A stretch of 64,000 nucleotides of DNA from Agelaius tricolor (GCA_023055355.1 JALJCS010000022.1:7177001-7241000); one strand, 5' to 3'; counted from the stretch's first letter, positions 25,993 through 39,574 are shown. Notes: a model not told the origin generated them from the sequence alone. Translations and numbers: made by a program.

Positions 25993-28900
25993 AGTGTGTT
26001 CTTGAAGTTGTTGGATACAAGTTGCTCATTGTAAGGGAAAGGTGCATCAGGTGGGTTTCTGCTGGAATCTGATTCTGGTGTTGGTTTAAAAGACAGAAGG
26101 GAGCACTGAAGATGGGAGCAGGAGTGGTGAGATAACATTTACATACCCACATTTGTTTACAGTTGAGAAGGCTGAAGGGAAACTTCAGATTTATGAAGAA
26201 GTCCTGTAAAGCACACAGGAGTTTTGGGGGAGATTTCTCCTCACTTGTAAACAGAGAATGGTCTCCACTGCAGACATTGGCTTAAATTTCAACATGGAGA
26301 TTTAATTTAAGTGTTCTGGACTTCTGGAGGAACTGTGGAACCACTGTGGCCTTTTTTTTAAAAACACACATCTGCCAGAAGAATCATGATCACACTGCCC
26401 TTGTGTAGGAGCAAGGCACAGGGGTGTGGACCAAGTGATCTCATGGGGCACCAGTTAAACCCAGTTTCCTTTATCAGAACATGTTTGCTATCTTTAAAGC
26501 AATTTGAATTACTTTAGGAAGAGCTGCAAATTACCAGCTTGTCATCTGTTGTTTAAGATAAGAACTAGAGCTGTTTTTTAACAGTTATGATAATGATGGG
26601 TAATATTCATGGTGCCTCGTGTCAAAAGGCCATTGCTTAACAACTGTTGATAGGAAGGACTGAGATTTTGTTATTTTAAGGAAGTTTCCCACTGTTGCTA
26701 TTTCACTCATAAAAATGGTAGTTACATTTTTAAGCAGTTCTTTAGAAAACATTTTGAAAGCAGTATTTATGTGGCACCATTGTAGATGACAGAGTTCCAA
26801 GGGGTAGTTTGCACCATACAATTTTTGACTCTCTCTTTCATATTCTGAAATAATTTGAAGACATATTTTAATATATTCACTTATAAACAACTGTCCTTAG
26901 GCAAATACCGAATGTTTTCTGTGGAAGCATTTCAACATCTGCAATTAGTTGACCTGGCTCTTCTCTGTGCACAGAATTACTTTGCAGAACAAGCATTTTT
27001 AGAATTTTTCTGTCAAGTGACGATGGCTGTGATAGCTAAGAGCAAAATATTCAACAGTTTGCTGAAGGGATTTTTAAACCCACTCAATTTGGGATAAGAG
27101 CAAAATTCTGGGATTAGCAAAACCTACTGAAAGACTTAAGTACATCTTTAGGAACCTTTAAAATGTTAGTGGTTACAGATCTGTGTAAATGTGCTACATG
27201 GATTCACTGTGATCCAAGTGAAAGTGATAATAGGATTTGGTCGTGTTTAACACTTCTTAAATTTTAAAGCAGGGAGTTGAGTTAAAAGCAGGGAATTTTG
27301 AGTTTATTATTGATTCTTAGCACCCAAAAAATCTCCCCATGCCAAAATATTCTTTAGGGGAAAAATATGAAGGATCAAACACAACCTTGTTGTAACACAA
27401 TCCCCCATAAATTGCTGGCAAATGAGCATCACCCAGGGTGCCACTTTCAGTGTTCTAGAGATGGGAATTCTATTCCAGTATCACAAAGTTCCAAAAGCTG
27501 AAGTCACAGCAGATTCACATTTTGCTCTTTGCTTGCTAATGTGCAATACATTAAATATCTGTTCCTTGGATCTAGCAAAAAAATGACCTTTTCAGGGCTC
27601 ATCTTTTTTTCTCATTTTTGATTTGTTCAAGGGAAATTGCAGACGACTGGTATTTGGTTTCCAAAAGGGATACATAAAAACTTGACCTTTTGGAACTGTT
27701 ATTTTTTGGGGATGTGTACACTGTATTTTAAGTATGTCTTAGCTGTTGTTTGCTGGAGTATGTCTAGTTTAAATAGCCCTTCATTTTATTCAGTATAAAG
27801 CTAGGACAAAAAGTATAACTCCTCTTATTTTTTTCCCATGACAGATCTTTGCACACGCCTGAGAGCACCTTTTCTTCAGGCAATTTTACAAGAAAGTGAT
27901 ATGGAATAGGCCCTGGTATCACAGGAAGTTTCCACAGACTCTATTTTGCAGTGCAAATAGCACGTTATACTATGTCCATCATTGTAATATCTCATTGCCT
28001 ACCTGAATGCACTCTTGTATCAGGGAACTTTCCACTTAGCACGGTGGGAAATGAGGCAGAGGGAAATGATTGTTTAGGAAGTTCATGGTGGAGGGAATGA
28101 CTGAATTCAGATTGTCAGATTTGGTCAGAACCATGGCTATTCCTGCTGCTTGGTTTCCTATGCCAGCTTTTATCCATCTCTTAAAATCAGTGTACCTCAT
28201 GCAGTCATGGAATAGCGAGCTTATTTCACCTAAAACCCAACAAAAAGGTTTAATGACTGTGATCTGGCTTTCCGGTGAAAGCAGCTGATTTGGAAATTAA
28301 CCAAGTCAAATATTTTATTCAACATTTAAATGAGAAATTGCTCTCCTTTCCAGCCATATAAATAGCCAATTTAATCTGAAGAGATTTTCAACACCAAGAG
28401 TTACAATGAGAAAATTTACAGAGAAGGCAAGCTTTGTCTTGTGCAAATTAAAGTGAATAATCAGGGCTTCATTACAATATCACTATGTATAATTCAGTTT
28501 GAAAATGAAAACTTAAGAATTAGGAAGAGAATTAAATTGTGTTTCTAACTAAAATATCACTGATCCACGCAGATGTGTGTAAGTCCATGCAACTTGTGTT
28601 GATTGGATGTGGCAGTAAGAACCTTCAAGAATATTCAATGAATGGGTGAATTGGTTGTTTAGGGAGGCTCTGGTTTTGCAGGGCTGTCGATTTACATTCA
28701 GTCTTTATTTTTTTTAAGCCTTGGAGCTTGTCAAATGCAGTGTGATCAGAAATTCATCAGTGCAACTCTCTGTGAGGTTTTTACATTTTTTTCTCCTTGC
28801 AAATATTTTTCCTATAAAACTCAGATTTAATGCATGGCATTGTTAATGCTTCTGTTCTAGCTTTTGGATGTTACTCACATCAGCAGTTGACAGTACAGAA

Positions 28901-29269
28901 GCAGCAAAGGAGGTGACCAAGTTGTAACTGCAGACAAGTGAGAGCTGCAGGATGAATAAGCAGAACAGGAATTTCAAATTAGACATTTGAAAAATCCTTG
29001 TCTCTGGGAGGGTTGTGCAGCACGGAGCTAGACAGCAGTTTGCAGAGAGTTGCAGAATTACCATTTTCCTGGTTTTCAATGCTCACCTTGACAAAGTCAT
29101 ACATGTCCAGGTACCACTTTGATAGTGATGTCATCTAGGAAGAAAACCAAACCCATCTAAGGTGTAAAGGAAGAAAAACTAGAAAATCTAGGCAGCTGCT
29201 AAGATAATAGACACTTTTCCACCTGCCATACCCTTATTTCTGGAACAGTGTACTGAGACTTCCTGGCTC

Positions 29270-29460
29270 TGTTTGGCAGTCAGAAGTCTCCTGAACATTT
29301 TGCTGGTGTTTGCCACCTCTTACTCCTACCCCAGTGTGCAGCTGCCCCCATGACCCTGGGCATGCACGCTGGTCTGTGCCCCCTTTATGGCACACTCTGG
29401 GTACCTTTGGTTGCCCGTGGGCTACAGGAGCTCGTTAGAGGTGCCCAAGAGCAACAGAAA
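29270..29460. other. GC-richer unassigned segment
   Basis: About 190 bases richer in C and G than the neighbouring intron (for example CTACCCCAGTGTGCAGCTGC and CCCATGACCCTGGGCATGCA). No convincing ORF, splice pair or repeat identity was found. It may be an old inserted element. Confidence 0.25.
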
Positions 29461-31269
29461 GATCTTTGAAAGGATTGCTCTGTTCATCCTGTTATGGCAC
29501 TAAAATGGCCTCATTCTTTTCAGCTCTCCTAATCTCTCAGTCTCCATAGAATGTCTGCTATAACAAAGAGAAAGCACACCTCTCCTAGTTCCTAACAACT
29601 CATGCACTTTATTAGATTTTTTCCAATTAGGGCTTTTCCAGGGCAGTTATGCTGGAAGGTGAACAGAGTAGAAAAGCAGTGCTAGTCAGAAGAGCAGTAT
29701 CCAATTCCACATGAGAGAGCAAATCTTAAAGAAAAAAAGAAACAAAAAAGAAGCAAAATGGTAACCTTTCCTAAAATACAAGACTTGAAACATGTCAGCC
29801 TGAGTTTGCTGAAATATTGTATTCTGTTAATATTAACTCACTATAATACATATTTGGCATTGAGTGTTTTATTGTATGTGAATACAATATAGTCATTAAA
29901 ATATTTTGAATATGCTGTTACAACCAAGAGCAAAAAATATCAAAACATTTCTACCTAAATAAGAACTATGCAAGGAATGAATTTCCTTACTGTAGCGCAT
30001 ATGAGATGCCATGGAACGTTTTAATTTACTCCACACTATGTTGATCAGAGGATTGGTATCCCCCACAAAAGTTTTTTTGATCGATGGTAAAATTTAATTG
30101 TATTCTCAGGCAACTGCTTTCTTAGGATAAAATTCTAGATGGAAAGCAGGTCCCATTTCAAAATCTTTATTTCACTAGGACACCAAAACTCAAAATTATC
30201 ATAATCTGCAGGCTAAGATGTCTACATGTTCATGCAGAATCAGTGAAATGCATATTCCCATGATGGGGAAATACTTATGCCAAAATGGTTGGGTTTAGAA
30301 GAAATGTTTTAATATTATATGGGTGTTGAGCGAGAAATTGACCTAATTTATAGTGTCCTAGCATCTTACTGTTCTTCACTGAAGACACCTATAATTCTAT
30401 AATTTATATGAAAAATCTTCAATAGGATATAAATTAATGCATTAGAATTGCTGCTAAATAATAGAGATGCCTAAAAAAATTAATCTTGTCAATAGTATTG
30501 TACTTAATGAGATTTAAAATTATGGTAGAACTTGAAATTGGTTGTCTGCTCAGTCAAATAAATGTTTATTGAATTTCTCAGCCCTATGTTGAGAAAATAT
30601 TTTTCATTTCCCATACTTTAAAGTGAATATTTAGAGATGTGCCTGCATTCCAAATGCTACAGATCAAATTTGTGATAAAATATTCAACTATTACATGTTA
30701 ATACTATCAGTTTATCTGATGTCTACAAGTGAATATCCCTAATTACTGGAGAAGTGTGGGTTTGGGTTTTTTTTTTCCTGTGATTTTTTAAAATCCAGTA
30801 TATTTTTTGGAATTGAGTATATAAAAGTAACAGCATTATATTTTTACTTTCCGCTATCCCCTGTTTATTCTGCCTCAGTTGTGGTGAAATCTGTGGAGGG
30901 ATTTTGTTTGGTTTTTTATCTCTTTGCTGAGAGGGTAAAGAAGAGCTTTTTCACTCTTCTCATGAAATGTCTGTTCAAACAGTTTCCATGCTCCTTGCCC
31001 CGTGGGTGAGGTACTAATTCCCCATAACTGGAAGCTCTAGAACTTTGTCCCAATATTGGTCCAGGGACAGTTGCCAATGGTAGGAGGCAGTGACCTTTTC
31101 CAGCCACAAAACTGATTTTAAACATCATAATATCTTCCTGTATTTCTCCTCATTGCATCTTGTTTTGTTTTTTTTTTTTTGTGTCCTGCACCTTGCAGAG
31201 AGTTTTAAAATGATGAAGGAAAGCAGCAGTGTTTTGAGTAAAACACTTTGATGTGCAAGTGCTCAGCTG

Positions 31270-31430
31270 CCAAAATCAGCAGCGCTTTATGGGCAACCAA
31301 GCATTTTCAAGATTTCATTCTTGTTTACAGAGCTAATTAAGAATCTTTGTAGCACTCTTTTCAAATGGCAGACTGTCATAATTACAGCGACTGTCTTGTG
31401 AATGAAAAGGTTCTGATGAATGCCTGACCA
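31270..31430. promoter_or_regulatory. Possible conserved noncoding element
   Basis: A stretch of balanced composition containing homeodomain-type cores (GAGCTAATTAAGAATC near 31330 and GTCATAATTACAGCG near 31376) without repeats or ORFs. It sits in the large intron, about 2 kb upstream of exon C. The call is inference from how vertebrate intronic enhancers usually look; there is no alignment. Confidence 0.25.
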
Positions 31431-32199
31431 GGAGAGGAGGGGGAGAAACCTACTGGCCTTAAAAACCAGAGAGCATATAAAAAATACATTTCTTTTTAAT
31501 CTGCATTAAATAAATCTTTTAAATAGTAATATGTGCACTTGGAACATAGGTTGTTCTGCTTGTTTAAGTATTTTCCCAAAGCAATTCTATTTGTTTAAAA
31601 CAGTGTTTGGTTTCCCATTAAAAAGTAAGCACTTGCCAATAGCTCTGCAGACTTAGAATACTGTAATGAGTTCCATGTGGCAGGACTGTTCTAATTACAC
31701 TGTTTTCTTCAATTTTTGCTATTTTAAGAGGAAAAGGAGGTACATATAGTAATTTTAGGATGTAGGGACTCATTATTTTATACTTTAAGTTTTTGTGGTC
31801 TTTCTCAAGTTGTTGGTAGGACTGGAGGCTCATAGTAGTTCTTTACAGCTGTAAAATGTATTAGTAAATTGTATTGATGTAAATCAATGCTGATGTAAAT
31901 CCTAGACAGAGCCCAGCAGTTTCATGTTGAAGTAAAGGGTTAAAAACATAATTCTTAACCATCTAGATATTCATACTTGGCTTTTATTTATTCTCAATAT
32001 AAAACACGCAGTTTTGCCCACAGACATATTGATTGCCCTCTTGGTGTGATATACTGGGAGCCCATTTGTGCAGGTGCTTGCTGACAAACACTGCTTGGCT
32101 ATAAAATCCAGGCCTTGGGAATGTACTGGCTGTGCACTGAGAGGTTCTGGTCTGATTTTAACGTTACGAGTGTGTCTTTAAATTTCTATAGACAATCTT

Positions 32200-32650
32200 A
32201 AAATGCAAGCTGAGGCAAAATGCATAAGAAGCACTACAAAATGAGTTTGTTGCTTTGTAACAGATCTTAAATCAACAGTGTTTATTAGTAAGCTGCCAGC
32301 AAATATTTGCTTGCATACCTTTTATTATTTCAAAGGCTTTTATTAGCAGTATGTCACGGTGCTAGTGTCATTTACATTCAGGCATCACTTTCTAATGTTT
32401 TAAGCTTCCCAGAGATAACAGGGAGAAAAACGTTAAGAAAATGAAACAGATCTTTTCTAATAAATCATTTTTGCAAGCGTTTTGTCTCTTCAAGATTCTG
32501 TGACATCCTGTTCAGCTGAAGGAACACACCACTTGAATTGCACGACTCATTCACCTTAAATATTTAATAATGCTTTCATTAGTTGCACTGAACCAGTGGA
32601 GTAAGATCTGTAATATCTACTGCTGGTCATCATTTTTATTCATTGTGGTT
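32200..32650. promoter_or_regulatory. Possible conserved noncoding element cluster
   Basis: Repeat-free sequence with several homeodomain- and POU-like A/T motifs embedded in mixed sequence (ATGCATAA near 32220, CTTTTATTAGCAGTATG near 32337, TATTTAATAATGC near 32560). It lies 0.7-1.1 kb upstream of exon C. No ORF runs through it. Inference only; a cross-species alignment would decide. Confidence 0.25.
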
Positions 32651-33318
32651 TAATAAGCATTATAATTACAGACAGAGGAAGAAATATGAGTTAACTTTGT
32701 GGTTTTGCTTGGGACTTCTGTGCACACTGGTATGATTGGAAGGGATTATACAAGCTCTGTGAGCATAGCTGAGTGTATTCTAATATACTGCTGCAGAGTT
32801 CCCAATCCTGGCACGTTATTCTTCATATGAAAGTAACACCAGAAAAGATTCTGCATAAAATTGAGTCCTGACACTATTAACTCCATCTGGCTTAGTTGTG
32901 AATTATGAAAATTTAAAGGCCAAGTGGACTTGGTTTTGGCAGGTGTTCTAATGCATGCATTATCAGTGGAATTAGACTTCAACTATTTTTACCAACCATT
33001 TTCTATATTTGCTTGTAACTTACAGAAATAGCAGTTATTTAGAGAGAACAGTCAGTTAGGGAAGCTTTCATTTGGAAAGTTTGTCAGAGTTCAAGCTAAA
33101 AGGCCGTTTGTAGGCATCATAACCTTCTGTGCTTGTTTCTCGAGTGAATATAGATGGTGATGATTATGATTTGGTGTAACTTTCTCACTTTGATATCACA
33201 AAAGTGGCTGTGTGCATGCTGTTTGCATTCTTATGTTTTAATGGGAGGTATAGTAGGACAGACTGATATCTGGTGCATTTTTTAATGTTTTGTTAAAACA
33301 TCATTTTTTCCTCATCAG

Positions 33319-33426
33319 CAACTTATGCGGGAGCGACAGCAGATGGCCAGCCGCCCCTTTGCTTCTGTCGATGTAGCACTGGAAGTAGGAGCTGAGCAAA
33401 CAGACTTTCTACGAGGGCCATTAGAG
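33319..33426 (+). CDS. Coding exon C (108 nt, 36 codons)
   Basis: The clearest exon in the window. The acceptor is TTTTTTCCTCATCAG (33304-33318) and the donor GAG/GTAGGA at 33427; only one frame is open. It encodes QLMRERQQMASRPFASVDV, then ALEVGAEQTDFLRGPLE. GC content and CpG use (GCGGGAGCGACAG, CCGCCCC) are far above the intron on both sides, as expected of selected coding sequence. It starts and ends in phase 0, so the 36 residues can be included or skipped without changing the frame. The N-terminal half is a Gln/Arg-rich predicted helix continuous with exon B; the second half has small and acidic residues. No family was recognised. Confidence 0.9.
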
Positions 33427-36400
33427 GTAGGAACAGTGGTGCTGACAAGGGACCATTGTGATTTGCATATTTATATTGCCAGTCTCATCTGCATCTGCTT
33501 CTGAAACCAAGCAGCATCTGACTACCTGGAGCTGACAAGTCTCAGCTACGTGTGTTTTGTCATTTCCAAGGCACAGAGTTTTAATCTCATGACATAAGCT
33601 GTACCTAAAACCACTGGAGAATCCATTAGCCTGGGCTGGGGTGACAGGCAGCTCACCTGGCAGTCCTGTTGTGATGGATGTGAGCTGAAGGAACGCAGGA
33701 CTCGGGCAGGAGTCAGCAGCGAATGTCATGCTCAGTCCTTCAAGTACACAGTGCCATCTAGTTAACATCTATCTTAATTAACAGAGATTACAACAAACAA
33801 CCTAACTAAAGCACCTTAGAGTAAAAATTCAGTGTTGCTTGATACACAGAGGTTTAAAACATAAAAGCATACAGACTGTACTGCATGGTTCTGTTTGTAG
33901 GAGATTGCTACATTACTGCATTCTTTTATTGCAGTTGCAGTGCATTGGAAAAGAAATAGTAATATGTAAAGCAATAAAAAATTGGAATGATGTAATAATG
34001 CATGAAATGGATTCTGGAAGTTTCACCTGAAAATAGAGGGGAAATTACCATATGTGGATAATAGTCAATATCTAATCTAGGTTCAGATTTGGGGAGATGA
34101 TCTTCTACTCCTTTACTCCTTTAACTTTATTTACAATATTGTGTATTTGTATTTACAGTTTTTACTTCAGCCTATGTATGGTGGGGCCTGGGAACAAGGT
34201 GTGCTAGCTCTGAAATCTTTCAAGATTGTACTCTTCATTGCTGCCAATTCTTCTTAAATTCAAAGCTTCTCTTACTTTCCTCAATAACCAATCTCAGTGG
34301 AAGGTTAAATACAATCTGTCAAAGCTCCAAGGTTCATGGAGAATGAGTTATGTGAAAAACAAAAGCTTAGCAGGAAGAAAAAGATTCATCTATTGAGTAC
34401 TTATTGAACTGAGGTGCTCTGTCCTGCTATTAAACAGGAAGTCATCCCAATTGTTCTCACTGTCACAATTTAAATATTTGGAATAGGTGGCTTCTTTGAA
34501 GAAGCTGTGTTATTTTCTGACTTAATACTAAACCCCTCGCATTCTTCACCAAAACCACCTTCTTTCTGTCTCTTATCTTGGAAAAGAAGACCTCTCCAGC
34601 TCCCCAAGCTGAGGACATTACAGTTAAAAGTTAATTTTTTTGCAATGTAATTTCATTGTCTCTGCACTGGTACCTGAGAAAATTTTTCCTGTTTTCTTTT
34701 CAATTGAGGCAGTGAATGGATGATGAGGCATCCATACTCTAATTTTGTACATACTGATTATTTAATTAAACTTTAGAAGTAAACATCACAACTTAATTGG
34801 TACATTTTCTTTCTTGTGTTTTTTATTTAGTACTAAAAGAGATAGATCCTAAAATATTTTAATTATATTTTACAGTTTTTATTACCTTCTTTTATTTTCC
34901 TAGCTAAGCATTTTCTAGCACTTGTTTAGAATTCAGCATCCATAGTGGTTTTTTCTTAATTAATACATAGTTATACACAGAAGAAAGTCCATTCAAAATT
35001 TCCTTGGAATTATACTGATCCTACATCTTTAAAAAGTCATTGTACTGAGGATTAAATGAATGTGATTCAAGTATTGATTGTCCTTTGGTATATATTCTGT
35101 AAAAATAAAGGGGCTATATTAAGATTCTTTGTGAAAGGACACTAAAAGTTTTAGTTGCCATTCTGTTCTTTGTATTCTGCTCTTTTGGACCGAGGGCAAT
35201 ACAGGTAACACATTTCCAGGATACAATGTTCAAGAACAGAATAGTATAAAATACCTGTAAACTTCATTTTATTGTATTAATTTAGAATCATTCAACTACA
35301 TTAAAAATTATGTCATATCTGACGCCCATTGGCCCTTTCTGAGGCTGAAAGCTAAAGATCTTCTGTGAAAAAATGAGAATATACGGTAACTTCAAAATGT
35401 TCTGCTGGCATTTCAGAGATCTTGCACTGATATACCAGGGGTTCCAGTTTTGATGATGGTGCATGGCATTTCCTCTCCTCACACTTTTATTGGCATCGTG
35501 TGTTACTCGCTGATACTTTGACATTGTTGTTACACTTCTATTGACGTTGGAATAACTCTACACTTCCAGTGGCACCACATTGATCCCTGGGCCCTTTGGG
35601 CACTGGGTAATGTCACTGAACTCTTCCAGACATTGCTGCAAGTCTCCCATTCAGCTGCACTGTAAAGCTGCTGTTCATTAAGGTCACCTGCCTCTCGTGC
35701 TTGTGGTGATGCTTTTGTACAGCTGGAGCTCTACATTAATGCTGATGTTCTGGTAAAGGCAGTATTCATATGACTGCACATGGTAATGCCAGGATACTGT
35801 TTGGTTAACAGCTGTATTTTACATTTGTTTGTAAATATCCATAGTAGCTGTTTCACTGGAGAGGTTTAGTTTGCAGTAGTAAGGCACTTTTTACCCAGTG
35901 TTCAGAAAAGCTAAAAAAACCCCAACAGTATAAATACTGTACTTGAAATGGTTGTCTAGTTTAGATACTTACAATATAACTGATAATATTTGGGTCTATT
36001 TTCAGTTAGCAGCAATTTGCAACAAATTAAAATAAAATCCTGAATACACTACAGAGGAGAGTTGAACCTCAGTTTTGGAGTCTCCATCAATCAGTCTATC
36101 TTTCTTAATGTTTTGACAACAAAATGACAGTATCTCCATATTAACTCCTTCAAAAAACTTTCCTCTGCATCATATTCCTCCTCTTCCCTATCTTGAGTGG
36201 GTTTTTAGGCATTGGCAATAGCCTTTGTTCTTACCCATTTAAACAACATTATTTATCAGGTTTTACCTCCTCAGGCCACCTTTTACGTGAACAAGTCTCA
36301 TCTTGTTTTCTATTCTGTCGTGTTGGCTTTATTACAACTCTTTAATGTTTTATTGTCAGTTTAAACTTAACACAGAAGAAAGCAGACTTCATTTTTCCCT

Positions 36401-36567
36401 TGCCCTCCTTCTTTGCTGAATCACACCAACCATTGCCTTCGTAATGATACTGATAGGATGTTAATTGGGATGTTTTCCCAATTCTAAATGTACCAAGCAA
36501 CACCCATTCCTGTTGTGCCATGATATTAATGATATTTCACCCATGCTAGTCCTGATCTGCATCTGTA

Positions 36568-36927
36568 ATGATTTCCATTGCACTGCTTGGAGTTGATGAG
36601 GTCTGTGTGAGCCCTTGCAGGGAAGGTGAAGCTGGAGGCAGGACACCCCTCACTCCCTCCTGGGCAGAACAAGAGAAATCTCAAGTTACCGTGGTGGAGA
36701 GGGGGAAGGGAAGTCTGGAAGGCACTGACCCTCTGGATCCCAAGAGGAGAACAGTCCAGTGGGGCTCTGGTGAGCTCACTGGGGAGCCAGGAGAAGGGAA
36801 AAGGACAGAGAGAATTCCCAAGGGCCCCTTGCCAGCAGTAGCACATAGCTCAGGCCATTCAGAGCAGAGCCAGAAAACAGCAGAAGTGCCCTGTCCAGAG
36901 AGTTTGAGAATATTAGCTCTTTTGTGA
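36568..36927. other. GC-richer patch with overlapping ORFs, unassigned
   Basis: A 360-base stretch far richer in G and purines than its surroundings (GTGGAGAGGGGGAAGGGAAG; GGAGCCAGGAGAAGGGAAAA). A 119-codon + strand frame is open over its whole length, a 71-codon frame overlaps it, and a 106-codon minus frame covers most of it. The deduced + product is rich in Gly, Glu, Pro and Ser and has no recognisable domain. There are no good splice signals at the edges. It may be a remnant of an inserted element or a noncoding exon. Confidence 0.3.
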
Positions 36928-38544
36928 TACCACCATAATTTTTTTCAGTACCACAATCATAAAAAAAAATCAAAGTAGCATCATAGATCAATAGATGCTC
37001 ATTGCTGAGCTTCTTGGCACTCAGTGCCCTCAGTGTTACAGTGGTTTTTATTCCTTTCATTTCTTTTTTCCAGACATCTGAGCCATTTCCAGACTTGGCT
37101 GCTTTTTAGTTTCCAGTATATACCAAAAGCTAAATCATTTAGGTTATCTTCATATTCTAAACCTCCTTTAGGCAATTTTTTTCCCTAAAATGTAAATCAC
37201 TTTTGAAGAGTTTCTTCTACTGTGCTGCTGACAGTCGTTTCAGTTAATCTATGTATTAATTGAGAAGTAAAACAATTTTTTTCCCCCTCTTTGCCTAATT
37301 TCTGGATATTTTTCTTTTGGACATGGGGACAGATTATTTCTTTAGGTAAGACAAGGTAGACACTGCTGTAAGCAAACACTTCATATCTGATCATGCTAAG
37401 ACTCTGAACAGCAGCATCTTCCTGTGCTGCATCTGCTGGAGTGAAGACAGGCATGTCATTGCCTGCAGAAGGGCCAAGTGCAGATTTACTGCTGTGATGA
37501 TCATCCATTTGATATATTTGTGGTATTACTTGGATTTGTTTTTTTCAAGTCAATGTTATTTCACAATTATTTCTGCAGAAAAGCACACGGTAGATCTTTC
37601 AGTCCTTTTGCCATTAAATTAATGCATTTTCCCTAGAGTTGTCATAGATATTAGACCATCCTCTGCTTCTGACAAGGTAGGATGATGTCAGAAGTTTTGA
37701 ATTTCTAATAAAATCTATGTTTTTTTCTCTCGCAAATAATGTTTTCTAGTGAGTAATATTTATGGTGCATTAAATAAGTTTTGAATTTCAGGCACTTTTG
37801 ATAGGTATGAAGCAAATATTGGCCATTATTTGTCATTTATTTGAGTAAATAATTGGAAGGTGTGCACTGACACAAGCAGCTGTCATTTTACACAAAGAAT
37901 GGCTGCTGGAAAATAGAGTGACTTATCAAAACACATTGAAATCCTGTAGTAGAGAGTTGTGGACTTTTAAGTAATTGTAGTATATATTAATAACCTGTGT
38001 TGCTGGCTTCTCTTGCCAATAAGGCAACTTTTTTGCTTGGTTTACAAATAAATCTCGTTAAGGTGGGTTAATTTTCTTATCTAATTTGACTAAATCAGTG
38101 AGTAATTTTTGAAAATGCAGCCTACCTTATTTTGAACAAAATTTACCTAGTTGCATGCTTCATCAGCATTGCACCTGCATTGTGCTGATGACATAATGTC
38201 TAAAGCCAAGGAACAGGCTCTTCCCAACTCCTTGGTGCAGAGCATCAGCTTTCCTCTTGATATGCTCAGTTCCTAATATTAGTCTCAGTATCAGAGTATC
38301 AGTTTTACTGCCCTTGCAAAAAGTAATAATTTATTTTAGATAATGTTGAAATTTTCCCTTGAATGGTCACCTTGTTTCCAGTGACCATAAAGGCAACATG
38401 TATTTGGCAACAGGAGCTATCAGAGGCCATTATAGTTGCCCTTCTTCCCTACTGAAAAGTCATGTCATTGTCTTGAGCTGCTCTCTGTACCTCAAGGGGG
38501 ACCAGAAGAGATGGGAACAATCTCTAGATGAGAACAATGTGAGC

Positions 38545-38870
38545 AATCAGAGACCTAGAAATTATAACTACAATGAAAAGTCAAGGAAAATGGGGCAGGC
38601 TAGTTAAAGGAGTCCAAATAATAACTTGCAGATATGCAAAAGGGAAACAGCAATCAGGAGGGCAAAATCTTCCTCGGTGTGCTGCAGGTGGCAGAGGTGT
38701 AATGGACTTAAACTGTAGGAGGGAAGGGTTAGGAAGGTATCAAGAAAAGCTTCTCATAATAAAGCTGAATCACTGAAAGCAATTGCCTGGGGAGGTGATG
38801 GAATTTCTTTTATTGGAAGCTTTTTAGAGCAGGATGGACAAATATTTCTGAGGTCCCATGTACCATAGCT
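38545..38870 (+). mobile_element. Old CR1 LINE fragment, sense
   Basis: Diverged but co-linear with the CR1 3' region. CAATCAGAGACCTAGAA matches the 'gatcagaggcctgga' part. GTAATGGACTTAAACTG, then AGGAGGGAAGGGTTAGG and TATCAAGAAAAGCTTCTCA, match the 'taaactgaaagagggtaggtttag' and 'gatattaggaagaaattctt' blocks. CAATTGCCTGGGGAGGTGAT, then GGAATTTCTTTTATTGGAAG, match 'ggttgcccagggaggctgtggatgcccc'. Considerably older than the copy at 15.75 kb. The boundaries are approximate. Confidence 0.72.
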
Positions 38871-39574
38871 GCATTAGATACCTCCTTTCAGCTCTGTCTT
38901 TATTGTTATTCTGATTGCTCCCTAGCTCTTCCTTCTTCAGACTCTCTGAAAATGTTCCATTTCTATTGTTTGAACACCTTAATTACCTTCACTGCAATGT
39001 TAGTTTTCTGTTACTGAATATTTATCACCCTTCTTTTCACTTTTGCTGTTTTATTCATTGATTTACATCCTCCATTTTCTCTCAAGATCAGAAACTGTTA
39101 AGTCATCTCTGACCCCAGCCTCTCCCTGACTGTAGGCCTGCCAAACATGATCTCCATCCTATTTGGAATAGCTTCAATATTCTCCTTGAAGTCTGTACTG
39201 ATGATGTAATTATTTTTTTCTTAACAAGTGCATTGCCATGTTTATAGTCTCTCAAAATCCGTGCATCCTAGACTACTAGATCTCAGAGAGATGTAGTCAG
39301 ATGTCACACCTGACACTGGAGAAATCTGTATTGGATTACATTTTCTGCTGGTCTGTATTGCTCAAAGATCATGTTAAATTTGCTGTCCATTACCTCAAGA
39401 ACTCCATTATTTTGTGCTACACTTCAACCTGGATGGCTCACTGCCTTCTCTGCCCCCTCCCTCAGTACTGTTCATCCAGAAAACTTTCTCCTGAGCTATT
39501 GAGTCACTTTATGTCACTTTCCAGCATTTTTCCTTTTTTGTAAATGATTGCTGCAGATTGTGTGTGGTTTTTTT

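Larger units (their letters stand above)
9766..33318 (+). other. Large intron B-C (23.6 kb)
   Basis: Intron between microexon B and exon C. Apart from the listed CR1 pieces, tandem repeats and possible conserved stretches, it is AT-rich noncoding DNA. The longest ORF in the window (167 codons, minus strand, 17319-17822) lies here; it has no recognisable motif and no supporting splice context, and is treated as chance. A GC-richer patch at about 29270-29460 and another at 15990-16300, next to a CR1, could not be assigned. Confidence 0.7.

Noticed and set aside
26585..27097. Overlapping ORFs of 101 codons (minus) and 80 codons (plus), the latter behind CTGTCCTTAG
   Set aside because: The plus frame enters in the wrong phase for the host gene and neither peptide resembles a known family. 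Kept only as a possible old fossil.
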